Shown here: in pieces, positions 17,401-25,816 of the stretch
How the letters are laid out: the number at the start of each line of letters is the position of its first letter
Numbering within the stretch: position 1 is the first letter of the stretch
Origin: Candidatus Eisenbacteria bacterium
GTDB taxonomy: Bacteria > Eisenbacteria > RBG-16-71-46
Reading direction: 5' to 3'
Length of the DNA: 64,000 nt
Assembly: GCA_020847735.1 (NCBI GenBank)
Contig: JADLBL010000020.1
Location: 494,177-558,176, forward strand
Translations under genes and position numbers: made by a program
Notes under the pieces: model-generated
The model's input: only the letters and a program-made list of their open reading frames with translations
What the model was told of the DNA's origin: nothing
The model's database searches: none

Positions 17401-18121
17401 CGTCGAGGGCCACCTGTACGCCGCGAGCGTGTGGATCCTGGATGAGGCCGGCAACCGGAGCGCCGGCTCGCTCACCGACACGCTGCTCGTGCCGGGCGCC
17501 GCGCCGCAGGCGATCGCCGACCTGCGCATCGCCGGCTCGCGCGACAGCACCGTGAGGCTCGCCTGGACCGCGCCCGCCGACGACGGCCCCGCCGGCCGGC
17601 CCGATCACTACGACATCGCCGGCTCACCCGGGACGCTCGACGCGGCCTCCTTCGGCTCGGCGCCGGTGCAGGCGCAGCTCACGGCGACCGCGAACGCGGG
17701 CCAGCCGGAATCCCTGACGGTGACGGGGCTCACGCGCGGGCGGCGCTGGACGTTCGCGGTGCGCGGCGTGGACGCCACCGGCTCGAGCGGCCCGCTGTCC
17801 AACCTCGCGTCCGTCGTGCTGCGCGTGGGAGGGGCGATCGAGGGCCGCGGCGGCATCGCGATCGCGGCGCGGCCGGTGCCGGGGGCGCCGCCCATCACGC
17901 TCGACTGGCAGGGCGACGGCGCGGGCGGGGCGCAGCGGCTCGAACTGGTGGACCTCGGCGGACGCAGCGTGCGCCGCGTGCCGCTTGGCGGAGACCCCGG
18001 TGGCAGCTGGCAATGGAACGGCCGGGACGACGAGAATCGCGCCGTCCCGGCCGGTCTTTACTTCGCGCGCCTGACCTGCGGCTCGGGCCGGGCGCAGGCG
18101 CGCGTCGTGCTCGTCCGGTAG
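14453..18121 (+). CDS. Secreted S8 subtilase with FG-GAP-type repeats, FN3 domains and FlgD-like C-terminus
   Basis: A 1222-residue exported serine protease. The ATG at 14453 opens a signal peptide ending near AAAR; the frame is open further upstream but not signal-like. The catalytic triad is complete: Asp193 (IIDTGVLPYHPDL), His269 (AGHGTAVAG) and Ser443 (GGTSFSAPQVAGTMA), with the oxyanion ASGNN between. Residues about 530-890 hold FG-GAP/VCBS-like propeller units with calcium-type loops such as DLDGDGRPEV and DLDGDGLDEI. Two fibronectin-III-like domains follow (about 910-1120), then a FlgD-like domain with WNGRDDENRAVPAGLYFARL, ending LVR. It probably degrades extracellular protein as a surface or released enzyme. 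It is a cargo candidate for the PorU/PorV-like pair. Confidence 0.9.
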   Translation: MRKTPALLYMCLLALPAAPAAARLGLPVVSAGAASPGVPSYAGDVVELRLTADAARAAHARAAGPTRAIQSLRLGLASVDAAAASLGGCIFEPEFAGETPPEDPGETDFTAFWLVHLPAGAGLEDALERFRVASGVALALPVATVPATALPDDSLFTSQAWLYQSDGRGHDIGAPEAWDVESGDTSIVVAIIDTGVLPYHPDLGGSGPGYGQMWINWAEAAGLPGVDDDGNGFVDDWRGWDFVSKAFTAAAAGEDRQDADNDPNDFAGHGTAVAGIVGAAVDNALGIAGVAPKVRLMPLRIAWQPAGFPQPVADVSMTYAAQAIRYATRMGASVINASWASVDSAGSGFGAAVTAATRAGIAIANASGNNFSPAYLGQRDDVVSVAATDSNDVVQTFSVFGTWVDLCAQGTGVISTFVNRAAGTDSVLSYRQPGYRAALGGTSFSAPQVAGTMALLQAQRRAQGFDPYTPQGLLARLRETADDIRAINPARVNYGVGRLNAYRALTDRPMTSAVRTLAQAVGAPVVLRANTGVTRVVYAFTNQQLVAFDGASADTAWSVSLPAAPVGQIAAADFLDGAGPRVLVGTTAGTVLAYDENGLPIPGAPVGTPGGSLTAGLAAGDLDGDGRPEVVAGTLGGRIGAWNSLGGMLDNFPLDLGVIGSTAMALADLDGQPGREIVVWSGDGGLHALRFDGNEAAGWPWAGPLPGRAPVVARFAGPGAAPTVIAASGSSVTALAADGSVRWSLTLPASVTADPALGDLDGDGLDEIVLLTGATITVLDSSGVALPARAPQSVPGAPAGVPLVGPFRAGRGAGIGARLPGGYYCWDDSGAVVAGFPKPGLAGAFAALADLRGDGATRIAAGTGLGDSIVYAFDAGASSWTDSLAYWPAVRGDDARSGARTFPVGPPLYDRIRPAPATGVVAGAASSSSAWVRWISSGDDSLAGRASAVLVRCEDQSGGFGVDVPRSSAAPPGQPDSLLVPLLVEGHLYAASVWILDEAGNRSAGSLTDTLLVPGAAPQAIADLRIAGSRDSTVRLAWTAPADDGPAGRPDHYDIAGSPGTLDAASFGSAPVQAQLTATANAGQPESLTVTGLTRGRRWTFAVRGVDATGSSGPLSNLASVVLRVGGAIEGRGGIAIAARPVPGAPPITLDWQGDGAGGAQRLELVDLGGRSVRRVPLGGDPGGSWQWNGRDDENRAVPAGLYFARLTCGSGRAQARVVLVR

Positions 18122-18150
18122 CGGTTCCCTCCGCCGCCGCGACGGCACCC

Positions 18151-18612
18151 TTACATGCCGCCCCGCTGGGTGCCGCGACCCGACGTGTTGCCGTCCCAGG
18201 CGTGCAGGTCGTAGGAGGAGCCGTTCGAGAACGCGCTCTGGTTGCCGGCTTCGTCAATCGCACGGACCCGGAACCACGCGACGCGCGCCTGGCGCGTCAG
18301 GGGAAGCGCGTAGCTGCCGGCCGCCGCGTCGGTCGAACCGAGCAGGACGCCGGTGCCGCCGAGCGAGGGGTCGGTCTCGTACTGCCAGATTTCGTAGCTC
18401 GCGACATCGGCCGACGAGCTGCCGTCCCAGTTCAGGTAGTCTCGCTCGCTGGCGGCGTCGTAGCTGCCCGCGACGTTGGACGGCGCGGCCGGCGGCGTCG
18501 TGTCGAGCGGGGTCGTGGGGGCGACGGATTCGGTGGACTTGCCGCAGCCCGCGAGGGCGAGGACGATGGCGCCCAGGAAGAGCGCGCTGGAAACGAGGCG
18601 AAGCGACTTCAC
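18151..18612 (-). CDS. Lipoprotein with one fibronectin-III-like domain
   Basis: A 153-residue lipoprotein. The GTG start is preceded by a strong AGGAGG site. The signal peptide ends in a lipobox LALAGC, so cysteine 23 should be lipidated. A TTPPAAPSNV linker introduces a single FN3-like beta-sandwich (LNWDGSSSADVASYEIWQYE...VRAIDEAGNQSAFS). It ends in a glycine-rich tail. The FN3 fold suggests binding or spacing at the cell surface or periplasm rather than catalysis. It is divergent from the M23 peptidase gene, with about 120 bp between them, and converges on the subtilase. Confidence 0.8.
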   Translation of the reverse strand: MKSLRLVSSALFLGAIVLALAGCGKSTESVAPTTPLDTTPPAAPSNVAGSYDAASERDYLNWDGSSSADVASYEIWQYETDPSLGGTGVLLGSTDAAAGSYALPLTRQARVAWFRVRAIDEAGNQSAFSNGSSYDLHAWDGNTSGRGTQRGGM

Positions 18613-18736
18613 GGAAACCTCCTGTAACCGGTGCGGCGGTGATGCAGGGGGATCGGGCCTCCGAGCGAAGACCCGGGATCAATTCCGAGCCGGGGAGACA
18701 GCAACGCCGGTGCCAGATGCAGGGAGGCGGAGCACC

Positions 18737-20854
18737 ATGTTCAGGACTGACGTTCCCGCAATCGCTTCGCGCCCGGCGCCGGCTTGCGGCCCGCACGCGC
18801 GGCCGCGCGCGGCGTGCGCGATGCAATGGCGGATGCCCCGCGCTGTTGCGGCCTGCGCGCTGGCGCTGGCCTTCGCGGGCGCTCCGGCGCGGGCCGCTGC
18901 CTTCGCGTGGCCGGCGGCCCCGCCGGTCTTCGGGCCGGCGTTCGCGGTGCCGCCGCTCGACACGCTGGTCGTGACGGGTGGCTTCGGAGAAGTGCGCGCC
19001 AACCACTTCCATGCCGGGTGGGATTTCTCGACCGGCGGCCGCGTCGGCCGGCCGGTGCGGGCGCCCATCGCCGGCACGCTCGAGCGCGTGCGCTCGTCGG
19101 GAGTCGGCTACGGCCGGTCGCTGTACCTGCGCGCGAACGACGGACGGCTGCTCGTGTTCGGACACCTCGACGCGTTCCACCCGCCGCTCGGCGCGTACAT
19201 GGACTCGGCGCAGCGCGCGGCCGGACGGTACGAGCAGGACTTGTGGCCGCCGCGCGACGGGTTCCGCTTCGCCGCCGGCGACACGCTGGCGTGGACGGGC
19301 GAGAGCGGCGCGGGGCCGCCGCACCTGCACGTCGAGATCCGCCACGACGATTTCGCCGTGCATCCGCTGCGCGGCGGGCTCGTGCCTCCGCGCGTGGGCG
19401 CGCCGCGCCTGGCCTGGCTCACGCTCGAGCCGCTCGATGGCGCCTCGCGCGTCGCGGGCGGCCTGATGCCGCGGACGATCGCGCTCGCGGGGGCGGCGGC
19501 GGAGACGCTGCAGGCCGAGGGCCGGCTGCGAGCCGTGGTGCGCTCGGTGAGCGGCGTGCCCGGAGCGCAGGACGCGCCCGCGTGGAGCACCGCGCTCGAG
19601 TGGAACGGCGAGACGGTCGAGGCGCGGCTCGACAGCATCTCGTGGGCGGGCGAGATGAGCGAGATCGACTTCCTGGTGGACCGCGGGCGCATCGCCGGCC
19701 GCCGCGGGCTGGTGCTGTGGGCGCCGCCCGGCTTTCGCCCGCGCTTCCTGCGCGCGAGCGTGCCCGATTCGCTCGCGGCCGGCGTGATCGAGGTTCATCG
19801 GGGCGACCCGCCGCGCCTGCTGCGGCTGCTCGCGCGCGAGCCGGACGGAGCGGCGGTCGAGCGCGCGGTGGTGCTGCGCGCTCCGGCGGCGCCGGGCGCG
19901 CCCGGGGTGCGGCGCCGGCCGCGGCCGGCGAAGATGGCCCCGGAGCGCTCGCTCTCGTGGTCGTACGAGGTCCTGCCCGGTCGCCGCGTGCGCGTGCGCG
20001 TGACCGGCGCGCCGGGTGAGGTGCGCGCGGCGAGCTTCGCGCGCGCGAACGGCGCCGACGTGCCCGCGGACTGGGACGGCGCGGCGTGGGTGGCGTTGCT
20101 CGACGCCGGATCGAGCCCCGAGCCGGACGGTCTTCGCATCCACGGACTCCGCGCGGGCGGGCGGGAGTGGAGTGCGAACGCGGGCGAGGCGATGTGGCCC
20201 GCGGGCGAGGGCGAGATCCGGCCCGCGCCGGGCATCTCGCTCGCGCTCGGGCCCTCGCAACTCTTCGAGCCGGGCGTGGTGTTCACGCGCGTGCGTCCCG
20301 GTACAGGCTCGCGCGCGCAGGGACTCGTCGCGGCGGGCGAGCGCGTGCACGTCCGTCCCGAGGACCTGCCGCTGCGCCGCCCGCTGCTCGTGACGCTTCC
20401 GGTCGCGACCGGCGAGACCTCGAAGCTGGGCGTCTATCGCCGCCGCGCCGGGGGCGCGTGGGAATGGATGGGGGCCCGCCGGGACGCCGCCGCCCGGCTC
20501 ATTTCGGCGGAGTCGGGTCTGCCGGGCGAGTTCGCGGCGCTGCGCGACACGCTCGCGCCGTTCGTGCGCGTCGCACCGCCGTCGCGCTCCGCGCCGCGCG
20601 GGGCGTACTCGCGCTGGCAGCTCGTCGCGCGCGTCGTCGAGCGCGGCAGCGGGCTCGATGCGGCGGAGTCGGCGTTCGTCGTGGACGGCGCGCGCGTGCC
20701 GACCGAGTGGGATCCGGAGAAACGCGAGCTGCGCTGGCGTCCGCTGACGCCGCCCGCGGCCGGCACGCATCGCTGGCAGGTGCGGGCGGTGGACCGCGCC
20801 GGAAACGTAGCGTCGCGCCGCGGAACCTTTGTGCTAGATTCGCCGCGTCACTGA
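18737..20854 (+). CDS. Secreted M23-family metallopeptidase (LytM-like) with C-terminal Ig-like regions
   Basis: A 705-residue protein. The ATG at 18737 has the best ribosome site (GGAGG, 9 bases), but the signal peptide proper starts 28 residues later (MQWRMPRAVAACALALAFAG), so an ATG at 18821 or 18833 is possible. The peptidase domain is N-terminal: NHFHAGWDF (His92, Asp96), VFGHLD (His143) and PPHLHVEIR (His196, His198) give the zinc-binding and catalytic residues of peptidoglycan endopeptidases. The remaining roughly 480 residues are beta-rich, and the last part (SGLDAAESAFVVDGARVPTE) looks Ig-like. Predicted to cut peptidoglycan cross-links or bind them in the periplasm. Confidence 0.85.
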   Translation: MFRTDVPAIASRPAPACGPHARPRAACAMQWRMPRAVAACALALAFAGAPARAAAFAWPAAPPVFGPAFAVPPLDTLVVTGGFGEVRANHFHAGWDFSTGGRVGRPVRAPIAGTLERVRSSGVGYGRSLYLRANDGRLLVFGHLDAFHPPLGAYMDSAQRAAGRYEQDLWPPRDGFRFAAGDTLAWTGESGAGPPHLHVEIRHDDFAVHPLRGGLVPPRVGAPRLAWLTLEPLDGASRVAGGLMPRTIALAGAAAETLQAEGRLRAVVRSVSGVPGAQDAPAWSTALEWNGETVEARLDSISWAGEMSEIDFLVDRGRIAGRRGLVLWAPPGFRPRFLRASVPDSLAAGVIEVHRGDPPRLLRLLAREPDGAAVERAVVLRAPAAPGAPGVRRRPRPAKMAPERSLSWSYEVLPGRRVRVRVTGAPGEVRAASFARANGADVPADWDGAAWVALLDAGSSPEPDGLRIHGLRAGGREWSANAGEAMWPAGEGEIRPAPGISLALGPSQLFEPGVVFTRVRPGTGSRAQGLVAAGERVHVRPEDLPLRRPLLVTLPVATGETSKLGVYRRRAGGAWEWMGARRDAAARLISAESGLPGEFAALRDTLAPFVRVAPPSRSAPRGAYSRWQLVARVVERGSGLDAAESAFVVDGARVPTEWDPEKRELRWRPLTPPAAGTHRWQVRAVDRAGNVASRRGTFVLDSPRH

Positions 20855-20954
20855 TGCGCCGCCGCGCGAACGCATTCGCTCCGCTCCATTCGCCGGGTGC
20901 GGCGCGGCGTCCGGGCGTCCCCGACCTGCGAACCGCCTCCCCGCCGGACGTGCC

Positions 20955-23900
20955 ATGAAGCATTCGGACTTCGTTCATCTCCACAACCACAGCGACTTCT
21001 CGCTGCTCGACGGCGCCTCCTCGATCCCGGCGATGGTGAAGAAGGCCGCCGAGCTCCGGATGCCGGCGCTCGCGCTGACCGATCACGGCTCGCTCTTCGG
21101 CGCGGTCCAGTTCTACCATGAGGCGCGCAAGGCGGGGGTCAAGCCGATCCTCGGCATGGAGGCGTACGTCACCCGCGGCGCCCGCTCGGAGCGGAACCCG
21201 AAGGAGACGGCGCACCACCTGGTGCTGCTGGCGCGCGACGAGGCGGGCTTCCGGAACCTGATGCGGCTGTCCTCGATCGCGTTCCTCGAGGGCTTCTACT
21301 ACAAGCCGCGCGTGGACCACGACGACCTGGCGCGCCACGCCGGCGGGCTGCTGGCGCTGTCGGCGTGCCCCAAGGGCGAGGTCGCCACCGACCTGCTCGA
21401 GGACCGCGACGACGCCGCGCTGGAGACGGCGATGATGTACCGCGACCTGTTCGGCGCGGACAACTTCTTCCTCGAGATCCAGAACCACGGGCTCGACATC
21501 GAGGCGCGCATCCGCGAGAAGATGCGCGCGCTCGCCTCGCGCAGCGGGCTGCCGATCGTCGCCACCAACGACTGCCACTACCTCGCGAAGGACCACACCG
21601 AGGCGCAGGACGTCCTCATCTGCATCCAGACGGGCAAGACGGTGAGCGAGGCGCAGCGCATGCGCGCCGTCTCGGAGCTGCACTTCCGGACGCCCGACGA
21701 GATGAAGCACGCGTTCGAGGACTTCCCGGGGGCGATCGGGAACACGCTGGCGGTGACCGAGCGCTGCAACCTGCAGATGAACACCGGCCGGCCGCTGCTG
21801 CCCGAGTTCCCCCTGCCCGAGGGAGTGCACGACGCGGCCGCGTACTTCCGCGAGCTCGCCTGGGCGGAACTCCGGTCGCGCTTCCCGGCCGGCGTGGGCG
21901 AGGCGATGAAATCGCGCTTCGCCCACGAGCTCGACGTCATCTGCAAGATGGGTTTCGCATCGTATTTCCTGATCGTGCGCGACTTCATCCGGTTCGCGAA
22001 GTCGAACGGCATCGGCGTCGGGCCCGGCCGCGGCTCGGTCGCGGGCTCGCTGGTCGCGTACGCGCTGCGCATCACCGAGGTGGACCCGCTCAAGCACGAC
22101 CTGATCTTCGAGCGGTTCCTGAACCCCGAGCGCGTGACCATGCCGGACATTGACATCGACTTCGACGACCTGCGCCGCGGCGAGGTCATCGAGTACGTGC
22201 GCGACAAGTACGGCGAGGACAGCGTCACCCAGATCATCACGTTCGGCACGATGGGCGCGAAGGGGGTCGTGCGCGACGTCGGCCGGGCGCTCGGCTTTCC
22301 GGTCTCCGAGGTGGACCGGATGGCGAAGCTCGTGCCCGAAGGGCTGGGCATGACGCTCGAGAAGGCCGTCGGACTTTCGCCCGATCTCAAGGCGCTGCCC
22401 GAAAGGAGTCCGCAGCACGCGAAGCTGCTTCGCACCGCGCGCGTGCTCGAAGGCCTCGCGCGCCACGCCTCGACGCACGCCGCGGGCGTGCTCATCACGC
22501 CGGGGCCGCTCGTGGACTACGTGCCGCTCTATCGCCAGAAGGACGGCACGACCACGACGCAGTGGGACATGAAGTCGGTCGAGAAGGCCGGGCTCCTGAA
22601 GATGGATTTCCTCGGCCTGCGGACGCTTTCGGTGCTCGACGAGTGCGTGCGCCTCGTGAAGTTGGGCCACGGCGTCGAGCTGGACGTCAACGCGCTGCCC
22701 GACGACGACCCCGGCGCCTACCGCCTGTTCCAGGACGCCGAGACGGTCGCCATCTTCCAGTTCGAGTCGAGCGGCATGCGCGACTACCTGCGCAAGCTGA
22801 AGCCCACCGTCTTCCAGGACCTCGTGGCGATGAACGCGCTGTATCGTCCGGGGCCGATGGAGAACATCCCGTACTTCATCGACTGCAAGCACGGCAGGCA
22901 GGTGGCGAAGTACGACCACCCGAAGCTCGAGCCCATCCTCAAGGGCACCTACGGCGTGTTCGTGTACCAGGAGCAGGTCATGTCCTCGGCGCACGACCTG
23001 GCGGGCTTCTCGATGTCGCAGGCCGACGAGCTGCGGCGCGCCATGGGCAAGAAGAACGTCGAGGAGATGGCGAAGAAGCGCGCCCAGTTCGTCGAGGGCT
23101 GCGCGGTGACCTCGAAGATTTCCCCGCGGATCGCGGACAAGATCTTCACCACCATGGAGAAGTTCGCGGGCTACGGCTTCAACGCCAGCCACAGTTGCGC
23201 CTACGCGCTCGTCGCCTACCAGTGCGCCTACCTCAAGGCCCGCTACCCGGCCGAGTTCATGGCGGCGACGCTGTCCTCCGAAATGCACGACAGCGCGCGG
23301 TTGCAGGTGCTGCTCGAGGAGGTGCGGCGAATGAAGATCGGGGTGCTGCCGCCCGACGTGAACCGCTCGGAGTGGAAGTTCACGATCGAGGACGGAAGCG
23401 TCCGCCTCGGCCTCGGCGCGGTGCGCAACGTCGGTCAGGGCGCGATCGGCGCGCTGCTCGCGGCGCGCGCGCACGGCGGAGCGTTCGCGGGCCTGCACGA
23501 CCTCGCCACCCGGCTGCCGGCGGGCGCCTTCAACCGCCGCCAGCTCGAGAGCCTGATCGGGGCGGGCGCGTGCGATTCGCTCTCCGCGCCGCGGGAGGCG
23601 ATGTTCGCGGGCGCGGAGCTGGCGCTCGATCACGCGGCGTCGCTGCACCGCGAGCGGGCGAGCGGGCAATCGTCGCTGTTCGGCGGCGGCGAGGACGCCT
23701 CCATCGCCGTGAGCGCGCCGCCCCTGCCGATCGTGCCGGCGTGGAGCTCGCGCGAGCGCAGCGCGAAGGAGAAGGCATCGCTCGGCTTCTACCTGAGCGA
23801 GCACCCGCTCGCCGAACTGCGCGCCGAGATCGAGCGCATCGCCACGCACCCGATCGCCCAGGCGCTCGAGGCCGGCGACGGCGCCGACGTGCGGGTGGTC

Positions 23901-24392
23901 GGCATCGTCAGCGAGTCGAAGCAGCTGACGACCCGGGCCGGAAAGCTGATGGCGCGCGTCACGATCGAGGACCTCTCGGGCCGGGTCGAGTGCACCGTGT
24001 TTCCGGAGGCGTACGAACAGTCGCGGACCACGCTCGAGACGGACGCGATCGTGATCGCCTCCGGCCGCGTCGAGGTTCGCGAGGACCGCGGCGCCAGCCT
24101 GCTGCTGTCCGACGTCCGGCCGTGGGCGCAGGCGCGCGGCCAGTACCGGCCGGTGCTGCAGATCGAGGTGCGCGCCGAGGAGTTGACCGAGGCGCGCGTG
24201 GACGCGGTGGACGAGGTTCTCGCCGCGCATCCCGGGGAATGCGAGGTTTTCCTGTACATCGTCCGGCCCGATCACTCGCGGCTCGCCATGCGCGCGCGCA
24301 GCCGGCTCGTCGCGCAGTCCGACGGGCTCGTCGCCGGCCTCAAGGAACGCATGCCCGGCTGCCGCGTGCGCTGGGGAAAGGGGGGGGCGTGA
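20955..24392 (+). CDS. dnaE: DNA polymerase III alpha subunit
   Basis: The 1145-residue replicative polymerase, near the E. coli length of 1160. It has an N-terminal PHP domain ([33 protein letters not shown]) whose metal-binding residues look intact. The palm carries [16 protein letters not shown] and the catalytic aspartates in PDIDIDFDD. It continues with fingers, a tandem helix-hairpin-helix region and a C-terminal OB fold ([18 protein letters not shown]). The intact PHP motif suggests intrinsic proofreading capacity, inferred from studies of other DnaE1 proteins. A TAGATT -10-like box lies 115 bp upstream. It overlaps accA by 4 bases (GTGA); dnaE-accA is also the order in E. coli. Confidence 0.97.
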   Translation: MKHSDFVHLHNHSDFSLLDGASSIPAMVKKAAELRMPALALTDHGSLFGAVQFYHEARKAGVKPILGMEAYVTRGARSERNPKETAHHLVLLARDEAGFRNLMRLSSIAFLEGFYYKPRVDHDDLARHAGGLLALSACPKGEVATDLLEDRDDAALETAMMYRDLFGADNFFLEIQNHGLDIEARIREKMRALASRSGLPIVATNDCHYLAKDHTEAQDVLICIQTGKTVSEAQRMRAVSELHFRTPDEMKHAFEDFPGAIGNTLAVTERCNLQMNTGRPLLPEFPLPEGVHDAAAYFRELAWAELRSRFPAGVGEAMKSRFAHELDVICKMGFASYFLIVRDFIRFAKSNGIGVGPGRGSVAGSLVAYALRITEVDPLKHDLIFERFLNPERVTMPDIDIDFDDLRRGEVIEYVRDKYGEDSVTQIITFGTMGAKGVVRDVGRALGFPVSEVDRMAKLVPEGLGMTLEKAVGLSPDLKALPERSPQHAKLLRTARVLEGLARHASTHAAGVLITPGPLVDYVPLYRQKDGTTTTQWDMKSVEKAGLLKMDFLGLRTLSVLDECVRLVKLGHGVELDVNALPDDDPGAYRLFQDAETVAIFQFESSGMRDYLRKLKPTVFQDLVAMNALYRPGPMENIPYFIDCKHGRQVAKYDHPKLEPILKGTYGVFVYQEQVMSSAHDLAGFSMSQADELRRAMGKKNVEEMAKKRAQFVEGCAVTSKISPRIADKIFTTMEKFAGYGFNASHSCAYALVAYQCAYLKARYPAEFMAATLSSEMHDSARLQVLLEEVRRMKIGVLPPDVNRSEWKFTIEDGSVRLGLGAVRNVGQGAIGALLAARAHGGAFAGLHDLATRLPAGAFNRRQLESLIGAGACDSLSAPREAMFAGAELALDHAASLHRERASGQSSLFGGGEDASIAVSAPPLPIVPAWSSRERSAKEKASLGFYLSEHPLAELRAEIERIATHPIAQALEAGDGADVRVVGIVSESKQLTTRAGKLMARVTIEDLSGRVECTVFPEAYEQSRTTLETDAIVIASGRVEVREDRGASLLLSDVRPWAQARGQYRPVLQIEVRAEELTEARVDAVDEVLAAHPGECEVFLYIVRPDHSRLAMRARSRLVAQSDGLVAGLKERMPGCRVRWGKGGA

Positions 24393-25351
24393 CCGTCTGG
24401 CTGGAGTTCGAGAAGCCGGTGCTCGAGCTGGAGGAGAAGATCCAGGAGCTGCGCGCGAGCGCCGCCGAACGCGGGCTCGACGCCGGCGAGGAACTCGGCG
24501 AGCTCGAGCGCAAGGCCGAGGCGATGCGGCGCGAGATCTACGCCAACCTGACGCGCTACCAGCGCGTGCAGATCGCCCGGCACCCGAAGCGGCCGTACTT
24601 CCTCGACTACGTCGAGCGCTGCTTCACGGGCTTCCGCGAGCTGCACGGCGACCGGCATTTCGCCGACGACCCCGCGATCGTCGGCGGGCCCGCGTGGTTC
24701 GAGGACCGGCCCGTCATGCTGATCGGCCAGCAGAAGGGCCGCGACACGAAGGAGAACCTGTACCGGCGCTTCGGCATGCCGAGTCCGGAGGGCTATCGCA
24801 AGGCGCTCCGGCTGATGCAGCTCGCCGACCGGTTCCATGTGCCGATCGTCACGCTGGTGGACACCTCGGGCGCCTACCCGGGGCTCGGCGCCGAGGAGCG
24901 CGGGCAGGCGGAGGCGATCGCCGTCAACCTGCGCGAGATGGCGACGTTCGCGGTGCCGATCGTGACCGTGGTGATCGGCGAGGGCGGCTCGGGCGGCGCG
25001 CTGGCGATCGCGGTGGCCAACCGGGTGCTCATGTTCGAGAACTCGGTCTACTCGGTGATCTCGCCCGAGGGCTGCGCGGCGATCCTGTGGCGCGACGGCA
25101 AGCAGGGAGCCAGGGCCGCCGAGGCCCTGCGCCTGGCGGCGCCCGACCTGGCGGCGCTCGGGATCGTGGACGCGGTCCTGCCCGAGCCCCTCGGCGGAGC
25201 GCACCGCGACTGGGACGCCGCGGCGGCGACGCTGAAGGCGGCGCTGCGCGAGAACCTCGGAGCGCTCTCCGGTGTAAGCGGGGAGGAACTGGTGCGGCGG
25301 CGCGCCGAGCGCTTCCGCCGCATCGGCGTGTTCACCGGCGGCGAGGCTTGA
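24389..25351 (+). CDS. accA: Acetyl-CoA carboxylase carboxyltransferase subunit alpha
   Basis: A 320-residue cytosolic subunit. With AccD it transfers the carboxyl group from biotin (on AccB) to acetyl-CoA, making malonyl-CoA for fatty-acid synthesis. The GTG start overlaps the dnaE stop by 4 bases and follows a purine-rich run. The N-terminal coiled segment ([16 protein letters not shown]) and the crotonase-fold motifs [50 protein letters not shown] and [10 protein letters not shown] are all family-typical. Length matches E. coli AccA (319). Translational coupling to dnaE links replication and lipid-synthesis output. Confidence 0.97.
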   Translation: MTVWLEFEKPVLELEEKIQELRASAAERGLDAGEELGELERKAEAMRREIYANLTRYQRVQIARHPKRPYFLDYVERCFTGFRELHGDRHFADDPAIVGGPAWFEDRPVMLIGQQKGRDTKENLYRRFGMPSPEGYRKALRLMQLADRFHVPIVTLVDTSGAYPGLGAEERGQAEAIAVNLREMATFAVPIVTVVIGEGGSGGALAIAVANRVLMFENSVYSVISPEGCAAILWRDGKQGARAAEALRLAAPDLAALGIVDAVLPEPLGGAHRDWDAAAATLKAALRENLGALSGVSGEELVRRRAERFRRIGVFTGGEA

Positions 25352-25377
25352 CCCTCGGAATTTCGGGTTGCTAGACT
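25348..25377 (+). promoter_or_regulatory. Predicted sigma-70-type promoter overlapping the accA stop codon
   Basis: TTGACC (25348-25353; its TGA is the accA stop) and TAGACT (25372-25377) are separated by 18 bp. The 20-mer around the -10 box, TGCTAGACTCGCCGCGTCGC, matches 18 of 20 bases with the segment at 20832-20851 in front of dnaE. It would drive the Trm112-like gene and possibly the PorU-like gene behind it. Confidence 0.5.
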
Positions 25378-25508
25378 CGCCGCGTCGCGCGCCGCACCGG
25401 ACGCCCGAGGAGGGGATTTCACGAGACGCTGGTCACCCGTTTCGCGGCATCGGCATCCCCGGGCCGCGCGTTCCCGCCGCGCAGTCCCACCAGCTTCCGA
25501 GGAGTCCC

Positions 25509-25676
25509 ATGGCACTCAGTGCCGATCTGCTCGCCATCCTCGTCTGCCCCGCCTGCAAGGGCGATCTCGTGTACGACGAAGCCGGCCAGACGCTGACCTG
25601 CGGGGCCTGCCGGCTGCGCTTCAAGGTCGTGGACGACATTCCGGTGATGCTCGTCGACGAAGCCGTGAAGTTCTGA
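25509..25676 (+). CDS. Trm112/YcaR-family small zinc-ribbon protein
   Basis: A 55-residue protein with a GAGGAG site close to its ATG. It has the family pattern LLAILVCPACKGDL...TLTCGACRLRFKVVDDIPVML, in which C-P-x-C and C-x-x-C bind zinc and the DDIPVML ending is characteristic. Relatives act as small activator subunits of methyltransferases (Trm112 in eukaryotes and archaea); in bacteria the role is often unknown. Its stop codon overlaps the possible ATT start of the next gene. Confidence 0.85.
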   Translation: MALSADLLAILVCPACKGDLVYDEAGQTLTCGACRLRFKVVDDIPVMLVDEAVKF

Positions 25677-25816
25677 TTTCCCGGCGCGCGGCGACCCTGC
25701 AGGGTCCGATCTGCCGGCGTGCCGCCCAGGCGGCGCTGCTGGCGGCCCTGTTCCACGCGGCCCCCGCCACCGCGGCCCTCGGCGGCCTTCGCCTGGCGCC
25801 GGCGAGCCCGGGCGCG

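Noticed and set aside
20499..24275. A minus-strand frame open for 1258 codons opposite dnaE
   Set aside because: It is a shadow of dnaE, whose plus-strand protein is full length with all catalytic motifs. The antisense product has no recognisable domain.
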